Translations under genes and position numbers: made by a program | Part shown: positions 1 through 9,820 of the stretch, one piece after another | How positions within the stretch are numbered: position 1 is the stretch's first letter | How the letters are laid out: the number at the start of each line of letters is the position of its first letter | From: Labrys sp. KNU-23 | GTDB taxonomy: Bacteria > Pseudomonadota > Alphaproteobacteria > Rhizobiales > Labraceae | Length of the DNA stretch: 64,000 nucleotides | Assembly: GCF_008330945.1 (NCBI RefSeq) | Contig: NZ_CP043489.1 | Coordinates: 310,001 to 374,000 of the forward strand | Reading direction: 5' to 3' | Notes under the pieces: generated by a model | What the model saw: the letters and a program-made list of their open reading frames with translations, nothing else | What the model was told of the DNA's origin: nothing | Databases searched by the model: none

Positions 1-1
1 G

Positions 2-688
2 CTGGAGCAGGCGAAAGCCGAGATGGTCACTTTCGCGGTTGAAGCCACCAAGATCCGGGATGCCTTCATCAGCGACAACTCCCAGAAAAAGGCGAATGCC
101 GAACGCCAGGCCGACGACCTCAGCCATCGCCTCATCAAGGCAAAGGCGAGCCTCGAACACAAGACCTTGGCCAGCCCGATCGATGGCACCGTGCAGTCCG
201 TCTCCGTGACCACCATCGGCCAGGTCGTGACCACGGGCCAGGAATTGATGCGGGTCGTGCCGGCCAATGCCACGCTCGAAATCGAAGCCTATGTGGAGAA
301 CAAGGACATCGCCTTCGTCCACAAGGACCAGGAAGCCATCGTCAAGGTGGAGGCCTTCCCGTTCACCCGCTACGGTACGATCTCCGGCCTCGTGACGCAT
401 GTCGCCGCCGACTCCATCCCTGCGCCGGAAGCCCAGCGCGCCGAGGGCGACCCGACGCAGGCCATTCGGCAGCAGGATATGTTTGCCGGCGCTTCGAGGG
501 TTCAGGCACTCGTCTATCCCGTCACGCTCGCCCCCTCGACCACCTTCATTGCAGCAGACGGCAACAAGGTGCCTCTGGGAGCAGGCATGACGGTAAGCGT
601 CGAGATCAAGACCGGCAGCCGTCGCATTCTGGAATATCTCTTCTCGCCCCTTGTCGAGGTGTCGTCCCAGGCGATGCGCGAGCGTTGA
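2..688 (+). CDS. HlyD-family secretion periplasmic adaptor subunit, C-terminal part (5' end outside window)
   Basis: The frame is open from the first bases and gives 228 residues ending at TGA 686-688. The order of parts is that of a type I secretion membrane-fusion protein: a charged coiled-coil stretch (about residues 1-50), the returning half of a lipoyl-like hairpin (LASPIDGTVQSVSVTTIGQV), then the beta-barrel region up to the C-terminal segment LGAGMTVSVEIKTGSRRILE typical of the PrtE/AprE/HlyD group. Such proteins link an inner-membrane ABC exporter to a TolC-like channel. The N-terminal membrane anchor and any ABC partner would lie left of the window. It converges with comEC, with 42 bases between. 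The family is well supported; the exported substrate is unknown. Confidence 0.9.
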   Translation: MEQAKAEMVTFAVEATKIRDAFISDNSQKKANAERQADDLSHRLIKAKASLEHKTLASPIDGTVQSVSVTTIGQVVTTGQELMRVVPANATLEIEAYVENKDIAFVHKDQEAIVKVEAFPFTRYGTISGLVTHVAADSIPAPEAQRAEGDPTQAIRQQDMFAGASRVQALVYPVTLAPSTTFIAADGNKVPLGAGMTVSVEIKTGSRRILEYLFSPLVEVSSQAMRER

Positions 689-730
689 TCCGCGCTGCGG
701 AGAACTGCGCCGCCTCCCCCTGGAAATATG

Positions 731-3079
731 TCAATCGTCAGCATTCGGCTGCGGGGGTCCCAGATCTGCGTCGGGGATAGGAGAACCCTGAGGCGGACCG
801 ACAAGCGGGGTCTGCGCAGCGGGTGGCGTGGCGCCGGAGGCCGGATTCGTTCTGGCATTCATCCTGGCGGAAGCCCAGGGACGGGAACTCTGGAGGTCAC
901 GCGCCATGACGATGCGCCAAGTGAGGCGTCCATCGCCGCCGCGCGGGCCGACATAGAGCGCGATCGATCCCACCGCGCGGATCAGCTCGCGGTCCAACGT
1001 CAGGCCAAGCGCGGCGCAACGGTCCCCGATCGGGACCGGCCCCGCCAGAACGCTGACGCGACCGCAATCCTCTTCGGCGGCGTTGCTGGTCTTGTCGAGC
1101 ATGAAGACCCCGCCTTCCTCGATGGGCGCGGAACACCCTTCCCTGTCACATAGGCGCAGTGCCGCCAGAGTGGGATCCTCCGGCTTGCGCCGATCTCCCA
1201 TGGCCAGCAGCCATTGCTGGACCGTAAAAGCATCGGATCGCTGCGCCAGCACGGTCAATTGATTGCCCTTGCGCACGAGGGCTGCATAGCCGTTGGCGCC
1301 GAACAGGGCCACCGGCAGCGGCGCCGTCGCGGCCAGGGCAATGCCTCCGCCAAGGGGCAACAAGGCCAGCAACGCCAGACGCGTGCGCAAGATGGTCAGC
1401 AGGACCAGCGCCAGCGCGAACAATCCGAGAGCAACGGCCGAAAATTGCGGCATCACCAGGTCGGAGCCAGGCCAGGTCGCAACCGAACGAGCCACCTGCA
1501 TGAACAATCCGACAGCCCAGCCCATCGCCTGCCAGAATGGAGCGCCATAGCCGAACGGCTCGGCGACCACGGCCAGCATGGCAAGCGGCATGATCAGGAA
1601 GGAGACGATCGGCGTCGCGACAAGGTTGGAGGCCAGCGACTGCAGCGTGACACGGTGGAAATGAAAGGCGGAGAACGGCGCCGTGGCGAGCGAGGCGACG
1701 ATCGTGGTCAGCATCATGGCAAGGATCAAGGTCACGGCGCCGCCAATGGCCCTTTCCCATACCATCGCAGATTTCTCTCGCTTACGCCGGCTCCATTGCT
1801 CATGTGCGATCACCAGCATCGCCACTGCCGCAAAGGACATTTGAAAACTCGGCCCCAGAAGCTGCTCCGGCGTCGTCAACAGGACGAAGCTCGCCGCAAG
1901 GGCGACGTTGCGCCGGGTGATGGCATTGCGTCCCAGAGCTACGGCCAGCAGCACGATGGCCGTCATCAGGAAGGAACGAACGGTCGCGACCTCGGCGCCG
2001 GAAAACAGCGTATAGGCCGCGGCCGGCAGCAGAGAGAGCAGCGCGGCGAGTTCCTTGGTACCCCGATAGAGCACGATGCGGCGCGACAAGGCCAGCATGG
2101 CGCGGATGAGGCCGAACAGCCCGCCCGCAAACAGCGCCATGTGCAGGCCGGAAATCGAAACGACATGGTAGAGGCCGGAAGCGCGCAGCGCATCGTTGGC
2201 ATCGCCGGGAATCTGGCCGCGCTTGCCCGTAACCTGCGATGCTGCGATCGCCCCATTCTCCCCCTGTATCGTCTCGACGATCCGCCGGGTCAGAGCGTTG
2301 CGCTGCCGATCGATCCAGATATTGAAAGCCTCCAGCCATGTCGCCTCGACCGGACTGGCGGCGGGTGAGATCTTGCCCGCCGCAAAGCCAACGCCGCCAA
2401 TGCCGTCGAAGAAAGCATCGCGGGCAAAGTCATAGCCGCCCGGCAAGGCTGGCGGCGGGGGCGGCCGCATGATGGCCTTGAGGCTGACACTGTCGCCGGC
2501 CGAGATCTCACTTCCCTTGCGGACCGTGAGCCGGATGCGGACCGGCATGGCGGCGGGCTCCAGTTTCTCCACCGAGACCGGCCTGATGACGATGCGCGCA
2601 CTACCACCCAGGCGGGGCTCGACCGAAAGGACGAGGCCTGTGACGGCTCCCGCCATCGAACGCGAAAGCTGCGGCGCGGCGACGCTCATCGTACGCAGCT
2701 TGGCCGAGCAAAAGCCCGCTCCCACCGCCGTCAGGCAGACCAGGCCGACATGCAGCCACCAACGCCCCCGCAAGCCATAGGCAAGGCAGGCCGCCCCCAC
2801 AGTAAGGAAGGCGGGAAAGATGAGATCGGGCTCTTCCGGTGCAGCGAAATAGGCAATGACGCCCAGACCCAGAAAGATCGGAACGACGAGAGCAAGCTCG
2901 AAGGCCGCCATCTCCGCCGCAAGCCGGGTCGCCAGCCAGGACACCAGCCTTTGCAGCCCCTGCCCCAACAGCATGCCGCCGGGCAACGCCAATCCCGGCT
3001 GTCCCGGCCTTCCACCGAGGACTCCAACCCGCGCGCGGCCTCGATCATTCTCAGGCAAAGGCGCCCCCGCCGCTACCAC
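731..3079 (-). CDS. comEC: ComEC/Rec2-family DNA uptake membrane protein
   Basis: A 782-residue polytopic membrane protein. The N-terminal third carries two or three membrane spans and a soluble OB-like (DUF4131) segment. The competence domain follows with the signature SISGLHMALF near residues 308-317 and many hydrophobic helices. The C-terminal ~200 residues are soluble and end in a Pro-rich tail. I see no HxHxDH metal motif, so the metallo-beta-lactamase part of Gram-positive ComEC is absent or degenerate, as is common in alphaproteobacteria. The family forms the inner-membrane channel for single-stranded DNA. The chosen start is GTG; an ATG 36 codons in, just before the first helix, is an alternative. 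It is divergent from gltX. Confidence 0.88.
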   Translation of the reverse strand: MVAAGAPLPENDRGRARVGVLGGRPGQPGLALPGGMLLGQGLQRLVSWLATRLAAEMAAFELALVVPIFLGLGVIAYFAAPEEPDLIFPAFLTVGAACLAYGLRGRWWLHVGLVCLTAVGAGFCSAKLRTMSVAAPQLSRSMAGAVTGLVLSVEPRLGGSARIVIRPVSVEKLEPAAMPVRIRLTVRKGSEISAGDSVSLKAIMRPPPPPALPGGYDFARDAFFDGIGGVGFAAGKISPAASPVEATWLEAFNIWIDRQRNALTRRIVETIQGENGAIAASQVTGKRGQIPGDANDALRASGLYHVVSISGLHMALFAGGLFGLIRAMLALSRRIVLYRGTKELAALLSLLPAAAYTLFSGAEVATVRSFLMTAIVLLAVALGRNAITRRNVALAASFVLLTTPEQLLGPSFQMSFAAVAMLVIAHEQWSRRKREKSAMVWERAIGGAVTLILAMMLTTIVASLATAPFSAFHFHRVTLQSLASNLVATPIVSFLIMPLAMLAVVAEPFGYGAPFWQAMGWAVGLFMQVARSVATWPGSDLVMPQFSAVALGLFALALVLLTILRTRLALLALLPLGGGIALAATAPLPVALFGANGYAALVRKGNQLTVLAQRSDAFTVQQWLLAMGDRRKPEDPTLAALRLCDREGCSAPIEEGGVFMLDKTSNAAEEDCGRVSVLAGPVPIGDRCAALGLTLDRELIRAVGSIALYVGPRGGDGRLTWRIVMARDLQSSRPWASARMNARTNPASGATPPAAQTPLVGPPQGSPIPDADLGPPQPNADD

Positions 3080-3195
3080 CCGATGAAACCCTGTGCTAAA
3101 GCCCCAAGCTTATTGATGTGCTCCGGGTTAGCCAAGAGCCTCCGTGCCTCACTGCCCTGGCCTGTCCCTCCCTGCCTTTGGAATTGCCAGCTTCG

Positions 3196-4626
3196 ATGTC
3201 CACTCCTGTCGTCACCCGCTTTGCTCCCTCCCCCACCGGCTTCCTCCATATCGGCGGCGGCCGCACGGCCTTGTTCAACTGGCTCTACGCCAGGGCCAAA
3301 GGCGGTAAGATGCTGCTACGCATCGAGGATACTGATCGTGAGCGCTCGACCGATGCCGCCATAGCCGCCATCCTGGATGGCCTGGCCTGGCTTGGCCTGG
3401 ATTGGGACGGAGACCCGATCTTCCAGTTTTCCCGCGCCGCCCGTCACCGCGAAGTCGCCGAATCCATGCTCGCCCAGGGCAAGGCCTATTATTGCTACGC
3501 CACCCAGCAGGAGCTGGAGGAGATGCGCGAACTCGCCCGCAAGGAAGGGCGTCCGCCACGCTATGACGGCCGTTGGCGCGACCGCGATCCCGCCACAGCC
3601 CCCCGGGACGTCAAGCCGGTGATCCGCCTGCGCGCGCCGATCGAGGGCGAGACCGTCATCCAGGACGACGTGCAGGGCACCGTGCGCTGGGCCAACAAGG
3701 ACCTGGATGATCTCGTCCTGCTTCGCTCGGACGGCACGCCGACCTATATGCTGGCCGTGGTGGTCGATGACCATGACATGGGCATCACCCATATCATCCG
3801 CGGCGACGATCATCTCACCAACGCCGCCCGCCAGAAGCAGATCTATGAGGCGATGGGCTGGGAAGTGCCGCATATGGCCCATATCCCGCTCATCCACGGC
3901 TCCGATGGTGCCAAGCTCTCCAAGCGTCACGGCGCCCTGGGCGTCGACGCCTATCGCGCCCTGGGCTACCTGCCGGCGGCCATGCGCAATTATCTCGTGC
4001 GCCTGTCCTGGAGCCATGGCGACCAGGAAGTGTTCACCACCAAGGAGATGATCGAGCATTTCGATACCAGCGCCATCGGCAAATCAGCCGCCCGCTTTGA
4101 TTTCAAGAAGCTCGAAAACCTCAATGGCATCTATATGCGCAACTCCACGGACGAGGAATTGCTCGCCGCCATCGACCAGTTGCTGCCCCATATTCCCAAT
4201 GGCCCTGACCTCGCTGCCCAACTCGCCGCCGGCAATGGTGCCAGGCGCTCCCAATTGCTCGCCGCCATGTCGGGCCTGAAGGAACGCGCCAAGACCCTGG
4301 TGGAATTGCTGGATGGCGCCAATTTCCTGTTTGTCTCGCGCCCCCTGCCGTTGGACGACAAGGCCAAGGCCATGCTGAATGAGGAAGCGCGCGCGACCAT
4401 CGCCCTGCTGCTGCCGCGTTTCGAAGCCTTGACCGAATGGAGCGCCAGTGCGACCGAGGCCACGGTGCGGGCCGCGGCCGAGGAAACCGGCGCCAAGCTC
4501 GGCTCGCTCGCCCAGCCGCTGCGGGCTGCGCTCACCGGCCGTACCACCTCCCCACCGGTCTTCGACGTGCTGGCCGTCCTCGGTCGCGAGGAAAGCCTGG
4601 CCCGGCTAAAGGATCAGGCTGGCTGA
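3196..4626 (+). CDS. gltX: glutamyl-tRNA synthetase
   Basis: Class I aminoacyl-tRNA synthetase of 476 residues that charges tRNA-Glu (and in many alphaproteobacteria tRNA-Gln, later amidated). The HIGH-type motif is HIGG at residues 18-21 after FAPSPTGFL, and the KMSKS-type loop is KLSKR at about 240-244, so both catalytic signatures are intact. The C-terminal helical anticodon-binding part is complete. The frame is open 26 codons further upstream, but the ATG at 3196 starts exactly at the conserved N-terminus ([15 protein letters not shown]). It diverges from comEC across 116 bases that must hold both promoters. Alphaproteobacteria often carry two gltX copies; which paralogue this is cannot be decided here. 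Confidence 0.96.
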   Translation: MSTPVVTRFAPSPTGFLHIGGGRTALFNWLYARAKGGKMLLRIEDTDRERSTDAAIAAILDGLAWLGLDWDGDPIFQFSRAARHREVAESMLAQGKAYYCYATQQELEEMRELARKEGRPPRYDGRWRDRDPATAPRDVKPVIRLRAPIEGETVIQDDVQGTVRWANKDLDDLVLLRSDGTPTYMLAVVVDDHDMGITHIIRGDDHLTNAARQKQIYEAMGWEVPHMAHIPLIHGSDGAKLSKRHGALGVDAYRALGYLPAAMRNYLVRLSWSHGDQEVFTTKEMIEHFDTSAIGKSAARFDFKKLENLNGIYMRNSTDEELLAAIDQLLPHIPNGPDLAAQLAAGNGARRSQLLAAMSGLKERAKTLVELLDGANFLFVSRPLPLDDKAKAMLNEEARATIALLLPRFEALTEWSASATEATVRAAAEETGAKLGSLAQPLRAALTGRTTSPPVFDVLAVLGREESLARLKDQAG

Positions 4627-4929
4627 GACCAAGCGCCGCATGATTGTGTTTCCCGCGCATCGGGTTTCACGCAATAGGTGTATTTTTCGCAGCTTTGACG
4701 CGAAAGATTTGGAAAGCTTTCGCGTCAAAGTGAGGCAATCGACCCCACCCTGGACTATTGCTGCCAGGCCTGTCGCCGAACCGACAGTTCACCTCTTCGT
4801 CTTTCTTGCGGCATTGCAGCAAATGGTCTACCCAACACCGACGGATCGGCGATACGTAGGCCTTACTTGAGCCGGGGGGCTCCTTTCTGGCCAAGGCGTG
4901 ACCGCGTATTTCCGTACAAGGAGGATTGC
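4627..4929. other. gltX-gltA intergenic region
   Basis: About 300 bases with no convincing gene. It contains the 14-bp palindrome listed separately (4693-4730), 66 bases after the gltX stop. The right end must carry the gltA promoter and leader; the only clear signal is the strong AAGGAGG ribosome site just before 4930. I see no U-tract terminator behind gltX. Confidence 0.6.
4693..4730. repeat. 14-bp perfect inverted repeat with 10-base spacer
   Basis: CTTTGACGCGAAAG at 4693-4706 is matched perfectly by CTTTCGCGTCAAAG at 4717-4730. In RNA this would be a very stable hairpin behind gltX, but no T-run follows on either strand, so it is not a classic intrinsic terminator. It could protect the gltX 3' end, or act as DNA as an operator for gltA. 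Confidence 0.7.
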
Positions 4930-6222
4930 ATGAGCGGTAACACGGCGACTCTGACTATTGGTGACAAGGCAATCGAATTGCCAACCAAGGCCGGCTCCGT
5001 TGGTCCGACGGTTGTTGATATTGCGCCCCTTTATAAGCACACGGGCATGTTTACCTATGATCCGGGCTTCACCTCGACGGCGAGCTGTGAGTCCCAGATC
5101 ACCTATATCGATGGCGATGAGGGCGTACTGCTCTATCGCGGCTACCCGATCGAGCAGCTCGCCGAACATGGCGACTTCCTCGAAACCTGTTATCTGCTGC
5201 TCTACGGCGAACTGCCGACAGCCGCCCAGAAGGCGGACTTCGACTATCGCGTCACGCGCCACACCATGGTGCATGAGCAGATGGCCCGCTTCTTCCAGGG
5301 CTTCCGCCGCGACGCCCATCCGATGGCCGTGATGGTTGCCTCGGTCGGCGCCCTCTCGGCCTTCTATCACGACTCCACCGACATCTCCGACCCGCATCAG
5401 CGCATGATCTCGTCGATGCGCCTGATCGCCAAGATGCCGACCCTGGCGGCAATGGCCTACAAATACACCATCGGCCAGCCCTTCGTGTATCCGCAGAACA
5501 ATCTGGACTATCCGTCCAACTTCCTGCGCATGTGCTTCTCCGTCCCCTGCGAGGACTACAAGCCCAACCCAATCCTGGCTCGCGCACTCGATCGCATCTT
5601 CATCCTGCATGCCGATCACGAGCAGAATGCCTCGACCTCGACGGTCCGTCTCGCCGGCTCCTCGGGCGCCAATCCCTTTGCCTGCATCGCCGCCGGCATC
5701 GCCTGCCTGTGGGGTCCCGCCCATGGCGGCGCCAACGAAGCCGCGCTCAAGATGCTGCAGGAAATCGGCACCGTCGATCGCATTCCGCAATATATCGCCA
5801 AGGCCAAGGACAAGAACGATCCGTTCCGCCTGATGGGCTTCGGCCACCGCGTCTACAAGAATTACGATCCGCGCGCCAAGATCATGCAGCGCACCACCCA
5901 TGAGGTGCTCAACGAACTCGGCCATAAGGACGATCCGCTGCTCGAGGTTGCGCTGGAACTCGAACGCATTGCCCTGCACGACGAGTACTTCGTCGAAAAG
6001 AAACTCTATCCGAACATCGACTTCTATTCGGGCATCACGCTCAAGGCCATGGGCTTCCCGACCTCGATGTTCACCGTGCTGTTCGCCCTCGCCCGCACGG
6101 TCGGCTGGATCGCCCAATGGAAGGAAATGATCGAGGATCCCTCCCAGAAGATCGGCCGTCCGCGCCAGCTCTATACCGGTGCGGCTCGCCGCGACTATGT
6201 TTCGCCGGCTCAGCGCCGCTAA
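4930..6222 (+). CDS. gltA: citrate synthase (type II, hexameric)
   Basis: 430 residues; condenses acetyl-CoA and oxaloacetate to citrate, the entry step of the TCA cycle. The catalytic residues are in place: His265 in [10 protein letters not shown], His306 in [14 protein letters not shown] and Asp364 in NIDFYSG. An N-terminal domain of about 60 residues before the core marks the NADH-sensitive type II form of Gram-negative bacteria. The start at 4930 is set by AAGGAGG immediately upstream; the frame is open for 21 more codons but these are not family-like. It is transcribed alone, ends at an intrinsic terminator, and converges with lpxB, the usual neighbour in Rhizobiales. Confidence 0.97.
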   Translation: MSGNTATLTIGDKAIELPTKAGSVGPTVVDIAPLYKHTGMFTYDPGFTSTASCESQITYIDGDEGVLLYRGYPIEQLAEHGDFLETCYLLLYGELPTAAQKADFDYRVTRHTMVHEQMARFFQGFRRDAHPMAVMVASVGALSAFYHDSTDISDPHQRMISSMRLIAKMPTLAAMAYKYTIGQPFVYPQNNLDYPSNFLRMCFSVPCEDYKPNPILARALDRIFILHADHEQNASTSTVRLAGSSGANPFACIAAGIACLWGPAHGGANEAALKMLQEIGTVDRIPQYIAKAKDKNDPFRLMGFGHRVYKNYDPRAKIMQRTTHEVLNELGHKDDPLLEVALELERIALHDEYFVEKKLYPNIDFYSGITLKAMGFPTSMFTVLFALARTVGWIAQWKEMIEDPSQKIGRPRQLYTGAARRDYVSPAQRR

Positions 6223-6228
6223 GATAAC

Positions 6229-6263
6229 AAAGGGCGGATCCTCGGATCCGCCCTTTTTGTTTT
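6229..6263 (+). terminator. intrinsic terminator of gltA
   Basis: AAAGGGCGGATC and GATCCGCCCTTT form a perfect GC-rich hairpin with a 2-4 base loop, followed by TTTTTGTTTT. It lies 7 bases after the gltA stop. The A-run on the left side gives weak terminator character for lpxB from the other strand as well. Confidence 0.93.
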
Positions 6264-6300
6264 CTGTACCTATCAGTTGCAGCACGAGCGTTCGAGATCC

Positions 6301-7473
6301 TCAGCTCGCCTTGCCGGCGATGGTCTCCAGCACGATGCGTGCCGCTCGCTGCGATGGGGTTTCCCCCACCACTTGCATGCGCTGGTCGATCTCGTCGAAG
6401 GCCTGCATCTGCGCGCGCCGTTCGTCCGTATCCCCCAGCAGTCGGGTCATCAGATCGGCCAAGCGATCCGGCACGACCTCTTCCTGGAAGAGTTCGGGCA
6501 CAGCCGGCCGATCGAGAATGAGATTGGGCAACAGGAAAAAACGCCCTTTCACCAGGCGTCTGGCCAGGAAGGCCTCCCAGGCCGGAAAGCGATAGGTCCC
6601 GAGCATCGGCACCTGCGCCAAGGCCAGTTCGAGCGTCACAGTGCCTGATGCCGCCAGTGCCGCCCTCGCCCGGCGGAAGGCCGCATATTTTTCGTCGGGA
6701 TCGGTGATGATCAGGGGCTTCGATGCCCAGCCGGCGGTCGCTTGCCGCAGCCGCTCGGCATGGCGTGGTACGGTCGGCAACACGGCATCGAAAGGTCCGA
6801 TCCTGGCGGACAGGAGCTCGATCGCCCGCCCGAAATCTTCCGTCAGCAACCCCACTTCGCTCGAACGGCTGCCGGGGAGTACCAGCACCAGCGGCCGGCT
6901 CCCCTGCCGGACCGCCTCCTCCTCGGCATCAGGCCGCAATTCACGCAGACGCTCCATCAAGGGATGGCCGACATAGGAACAAGGCGGACCGTTCAACCGG
7001 CGATAGGCCTCCGGCTCGAAAGGCAGCAGGGCGAGCACGTGGTCGACATAGGCCCGCATCGATACCGCCCGGCCGGGGCGCCAGGCCCAGACGCTGGGAG
7101 AGACATAGTTGATGATCGGCAGGCGCGGCAGGCGCCGGCGCACGCGCTTGGCCACGGCATGGGTGAAATCCGGGCTGTCGATGATCACCAGGCCGTCGGG
7201 CGGATCGGCAACGATGGCGTCGATCACCTGCCAGGCGCGCCGATAGATCGTGGGGAAGCGTCCGATCACGGCAGCAAAGCCCATCACCGCGATATCGTCG
7301 AGGGGAAACAGGCTCTCCATGCCTTCGCGGGTCATGGCGGGACCAGCCGTGCCCTTGAACACGACCGAAGTGCCGGCCTGCGCTCTCAGCGCCTGCATCA
7401 GCTTGAAGCCGAGTTGATCGCCGGAATGTTCGCCCACCACGATGGCGATTTTCAAAGGCCGGCCCGTCATCAT
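6301..7473 (-). CDS. lpxB: lipid-A-disaccharide synthase
   Basis: 390-residue GT19 glycosyltransferase joining UDP-2,3-diacylglucosamine to lipid X, giving the lipid A disaccharide at the inner membrane. The N-terminus has the LpxB hallmark KIAIVVGEHSGDQLG, followed by NYVSPSVWAWRPGRA and the C-terminal half with LPGSRSSEV and ALAASGTVTLELAL. Translation starts at ATG 7473, overlapping the lpxI stop by one base (TGATG), so expression is probably coupled to lpxI. The frame remains open a further 133 codons upstream, but that part is antisense to the lpxI frame and not LpxB. It is the last gene of the leftward envelope operon and converges with gltA. Confidence 0.95.
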   Translation of the reverse strand: MMTGRPLKIAIVVGEHSGDQLGFKLMQALRAQAGTSVVFKGTAGPAMTREGMESLFPLDDIAVMGFAAVIGRFPTIYRRAWQVIDAIVADPPDGLVIIDSPDFTHAVAKRVRRRLPRLPIINYVSPSVWAWRPGRAVSMRAYVDHVLALLPFEPEAYRRLNGPPCSYVGHPLMERLRELRPDAEEEAVRQGSRPLVLVLPGSRSSEVGLLTEDFGRAIELLSARIGPFDAVLPTVPRHAERLRQATAGWASKPLIITDPDEKYAAFRRARAALAASGTVTLELALAQVPMLGTYRFPAWEAFLARRLVKGRFFLLPNLILDRPAVPELFQEEVVPDRLADLMTRLLGDTDERRAQMQAFDEIDQRMQVVGETPSQRAARIVLETIAGKAS

Positions 7474-8362
7474 CACACCCCGACAAGGAATAGATTGGCC
7501 GCATCGGCTGCCGCAATCGTTGCTTCCCGTTCCAGCACGAGAACGTTGCCCGCTTCGATGGCGATACCAGCAAGCCCGGCTCTCTTGGCGAGACGCACCG
7601 TGCGCGGACCGATCCCCGGGAGATCGGCTCTGAAATCCTGTCCTGGCTTGGCCGCCTTCACCAGCACGCCGCCCTCCTGCTCGGAGACGGGCGGGCGGCC
7701 ATGCCGCAACAGGCGGCCGATCAGGCCAGGCCGACGCAAAACGGCGACTCGCCGGATCATATTGTCCGTACCCTCGGCGGCTTCGACGGCCAGCACGCGC
7801 TTTTGCGCCACCACCACACCTTGCCCGATATCGCTCGGCCCATGGCGGCAAGCGCGCGCCGACCGATGGCAATTCCTTCGAGTTCCGCCGAACCAGGCGA
7901 CAGATGGCCGAGCGTTCCCGTGGGCGCCATCAGCGACGGCGCGACGTCACGCACGCCGACGACTGCATAGCCGTGCTTTTCCAGAAAGACGATGACGCCG
8001 CGCAGCAGATTGTCGTCCCCCCCCTCGAGCACGTTGCGGATCTCTTCGAGATGCCGCACGGCCTGAATGCCGGACCGCACCATGCCAAGTCCCGGGCGAT
8101 GCACGGCTCCCGCCAGAATCACCCGGCCCGCGCCAGCCCGAGCCAATTCCAGCAGAACCCCTTTTGGATCGATCAGGCTGACGGGATACTGGGCGTAACC
8201 CTTAAAATCAGCATCGGCAAAGCCCTTCAAGGGCAGGATCACCACAGCTTCGCCCCGGCCCGCCGCCTCCGCCGCGATCTCGGCCGGCAAACGCCCTGCC
8301 CCGGCGACGATGGCCAAGGCGGGCATGGCAGAGAGCGTTCCGGCGGCAGGCGGCGTGCTCAC
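7473..8362 (-). pseudogene. lpxI: UDP-2,3-diacylglucosamine pyrophosphatase, frameshifted
   Basis: LpxI hydrolyses UDP-2,3-diacylglucosamine to lipid X in bacteria lacking LpxH. Two frames carry the halves of one protein. The N-terminal part (8362 to about 7835) begins with PALAIVAGAGRLPAEIA and runs to LAAMGRA. The C-terminal part (about 7832 to 7473) reads DIGQGVVVAQKRVLAVEAAE and matches the conserved LpxI C-terminal half. They join only if one base is added near 7833-7834, where two bases stand in place of a codon between GRA and DIG. The span is 890 bases, not a multiple of three. The start is GTG overlapping the lpxA stop (GTGA), with an ATG 12 codons in; the end overlaps lpxB. Everything else looks intact, so this is either a recent mutation or a sequencing error. 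Confidence 0.88.
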
Positions 8363-9195
8363 GCCTCACTGCCTGCAAGATCTCGCGCCGACGCATCGCG
8401 CGGCGTCACCAGGGCACGCTCGCCGCCGGCTCTCACGAAATCGACGATCTCCATCACCGCAGCCTGATCGGCGAAGGTCTCGGCAACCCTCTCCACCCGC
8501 TCCTTCAGGGTCCCGCCGGAGGTAAACAGCATGCGATAGGCACGACGCAAGGCATGGATCTGCTCTCGCCCAAAACCGCGGCGCTTCAGGCCGATAATAT
8601 TGAGGCCGGCCAGGCTGGCGCGATCGCCCAGGGCCATGCCGAAGGGGATCAGGTCGTTCTCGACGCCGGAAAGACCGCCGACGAAGGCATGCGCGCCCAC
8701 CCGCGCAAACTGGATCACCGCCGCGGCCCCACCCAGAATGGCATAGTCGCCGACCGAGACATGGCCGGCCAACAAGACGCCATTGGAGAGGATGATGTTG
8801 TTGCCGAGCCTGCAGTCATGCCCGACATGGGAATTGGCGAGAAAGGCGCAGCGATCGCCGACAATGGTATGCATGCCGCCGCCGCTGGTGCCGGGGTTCA
8901 TCGTCACCCCCTCGCGGATCAGGCAGTCGCTGCCGATAGTGAGATCCGAGGGCTCACCAGCGTATTTGAGATCCTGCGGCTGATGGCCGAGCGCGGCGAA
9001 GGGGAATACCTTGGTGCGCGCACCGATACTGGTACGCCCGGCGATGACGACGTGCGAATGCAAGGTGACGCCGTCGGCCAATGTCGCCTCAGCCCCGACG
9101 ACGCAGAACGGGCCGATGCTGACGCCCTCGCCGAGCTTCGCTCCTGCTTCGACGACGGCGCTGGGGTGAATGGTCTGCCGAGAATCCCCCGCCAT
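8359..9195 (-). CDS. lpxA: acyl-ACP--UDP-N-acetylglucosamine O-acyltransferase
   Basis: 278 residues; first step of lipid A synthesis, moving a 3-hydroxyacyl chain from ACP to the 3-OH of UDP-GlcNAc. The N-terminal two thirds are hexapeptide repeats of a left-handed beta-helix (IHPSAVVEAGAKLGEGVSIG onward), with the catalytic His in SHVGHDCRLG. The rest is the helical C-terminal domain typical of LpxA. The ATG at 9195 overlaps the fabZ stop by one base, and its own stop overlaps the lpxI start by four, so the lpx block is tightly coupled. Length is slightly above the ~262 residues of E. coli, normal for Rhizobiales. Confidence 0.96.
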   Translation of the reverse strand: MAGDSRQTIHPSAVVEAGAKLGEGVSIGPFCVVGAEATLADGVTLHSHVVIAGRTSIGARTKVFPFAALGHQPQDLKYAGEPSDLTIGSDCLIREGVTMNPGTSGGGMHTIVGDRCAFLANSHVGHDCRLGNNIILSNGVLLAGHVSVGDYAILGGAAAVIQFARVGAHAFVGGLSGVENDLIPFGMALGDRASLAGLNIIGLKRRGFGREQIHALRRAYRMLFTSGGTLKERVERVAETFADQAAVMEIVDFVRAGGERALVTPRDASARDLAGSEA

Positions 9196-9659
9196 TATTC
9201 GGTAACCAGCATAGCGGAGACGATAGCCTCGGCTACCGTGACGCCATCGACTTTCGCCTCGCCCTTATACCACCACATGTTGCGGCGGTTCTTCAGCTTG
9301 GTCAGGTGCAGACGCATTTGATCGCCCGGCGTGACCGGCTTGCGGAAACGGCATTCGTCGATGGTCATGAAATAGACGACCTTGGGCTTGGCTTTGCCCT
9401 CGGTGCTAAGCACGCAGATGGCGCCGGCCGTCTGCGCCATCGCTTCGATCACCAGCACGCCCGGCATCACCGGCTGCTCGGGGAAGTGGCCGGTAAAATG
9501 AGGTTCGTTGAAGGTGACGTTCTTGATGCCGACGGCGGAATTGTCGCCGTCGATCTCAACGATGCGATCCACGAGCAGGAAGGGATAGCGATGCGGCAGC
9601 AAGGTCAAGAGCTTGCCGATATCTGCGGTTTCCAGCGTTCCAGGGGTTGCTTCACTCAT
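9195..9659 (-). CDS. fabZ: 3-hydroxyacyl-[ACP] dehydratase
   Basis: 154-residue hot-dog fold enzyme of type II fatty acid synthesis. The catalytic pair is visible: His58 in [13 protein letters not shown] and Glu72 in IEAMAQ. It competes with LpxA for 3-hydroxyacyl-ACP, so its place between lpxD and lpxA balances membrane lipid against lipid A. The start at 9659 (MSEATPG) is preferred; the frame runs 20 codons further upstream through less typical sequence. Confidence 0.95.
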   Translation of the reverse strand: MSEATPGTLETADIGKLLTLLPHRYPFLLVDRIVEIDGDNSAVGIKNVTFNEPHFTGHFPEQPVMPGVLVIEAMAQTAGAICVLSTEGKAKPKVVYFMTIDECRFRKPVTPGDQMRLHLTKLKNRRNMWWYKGEAKVDGVTVAEAIVSAMLVTE

Positions 9660-9728
9660 ATAGGTCTCATTTCCTGAACCGGCCCGGCCTTCGGCCAGGG
9701 CGCTTAAGCCAAACTCCATATCGCCCCC

Positions 9729-9762
9729 TAGAGCAAAGCACGTTTCAACGCTTTTTGCTCTA
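9729..9762. repeat. palindromic intergenic element TAGAGCAAA...TTTGCTCTA
   Basis: Nine-base perfect arms (9729-9737 and 9754-9762) around a 16-base spacer, in the 161-base gap between lpxD and fabZ. It resembles the AGAGCA...TGCTCT dyads scattered through Rhizobiales intergenic regions, from memory rather than a search. No T-run beyond the internal TTTTT. Confidence 0.55.
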
Positions 9763-9820
9763 ACTCCTTGTTTATGCGTGTCTTTACGATTCCTGGAGCC
9801 CCATGAAACCGCGAGACACC

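Noticed and set aside
4640..4894. Two overlapping ~75-codon frames between gltX and gltA
   Set aside because: Neither has a ribosome site or protein-like composition, and they cover the 14-bp palindrome.
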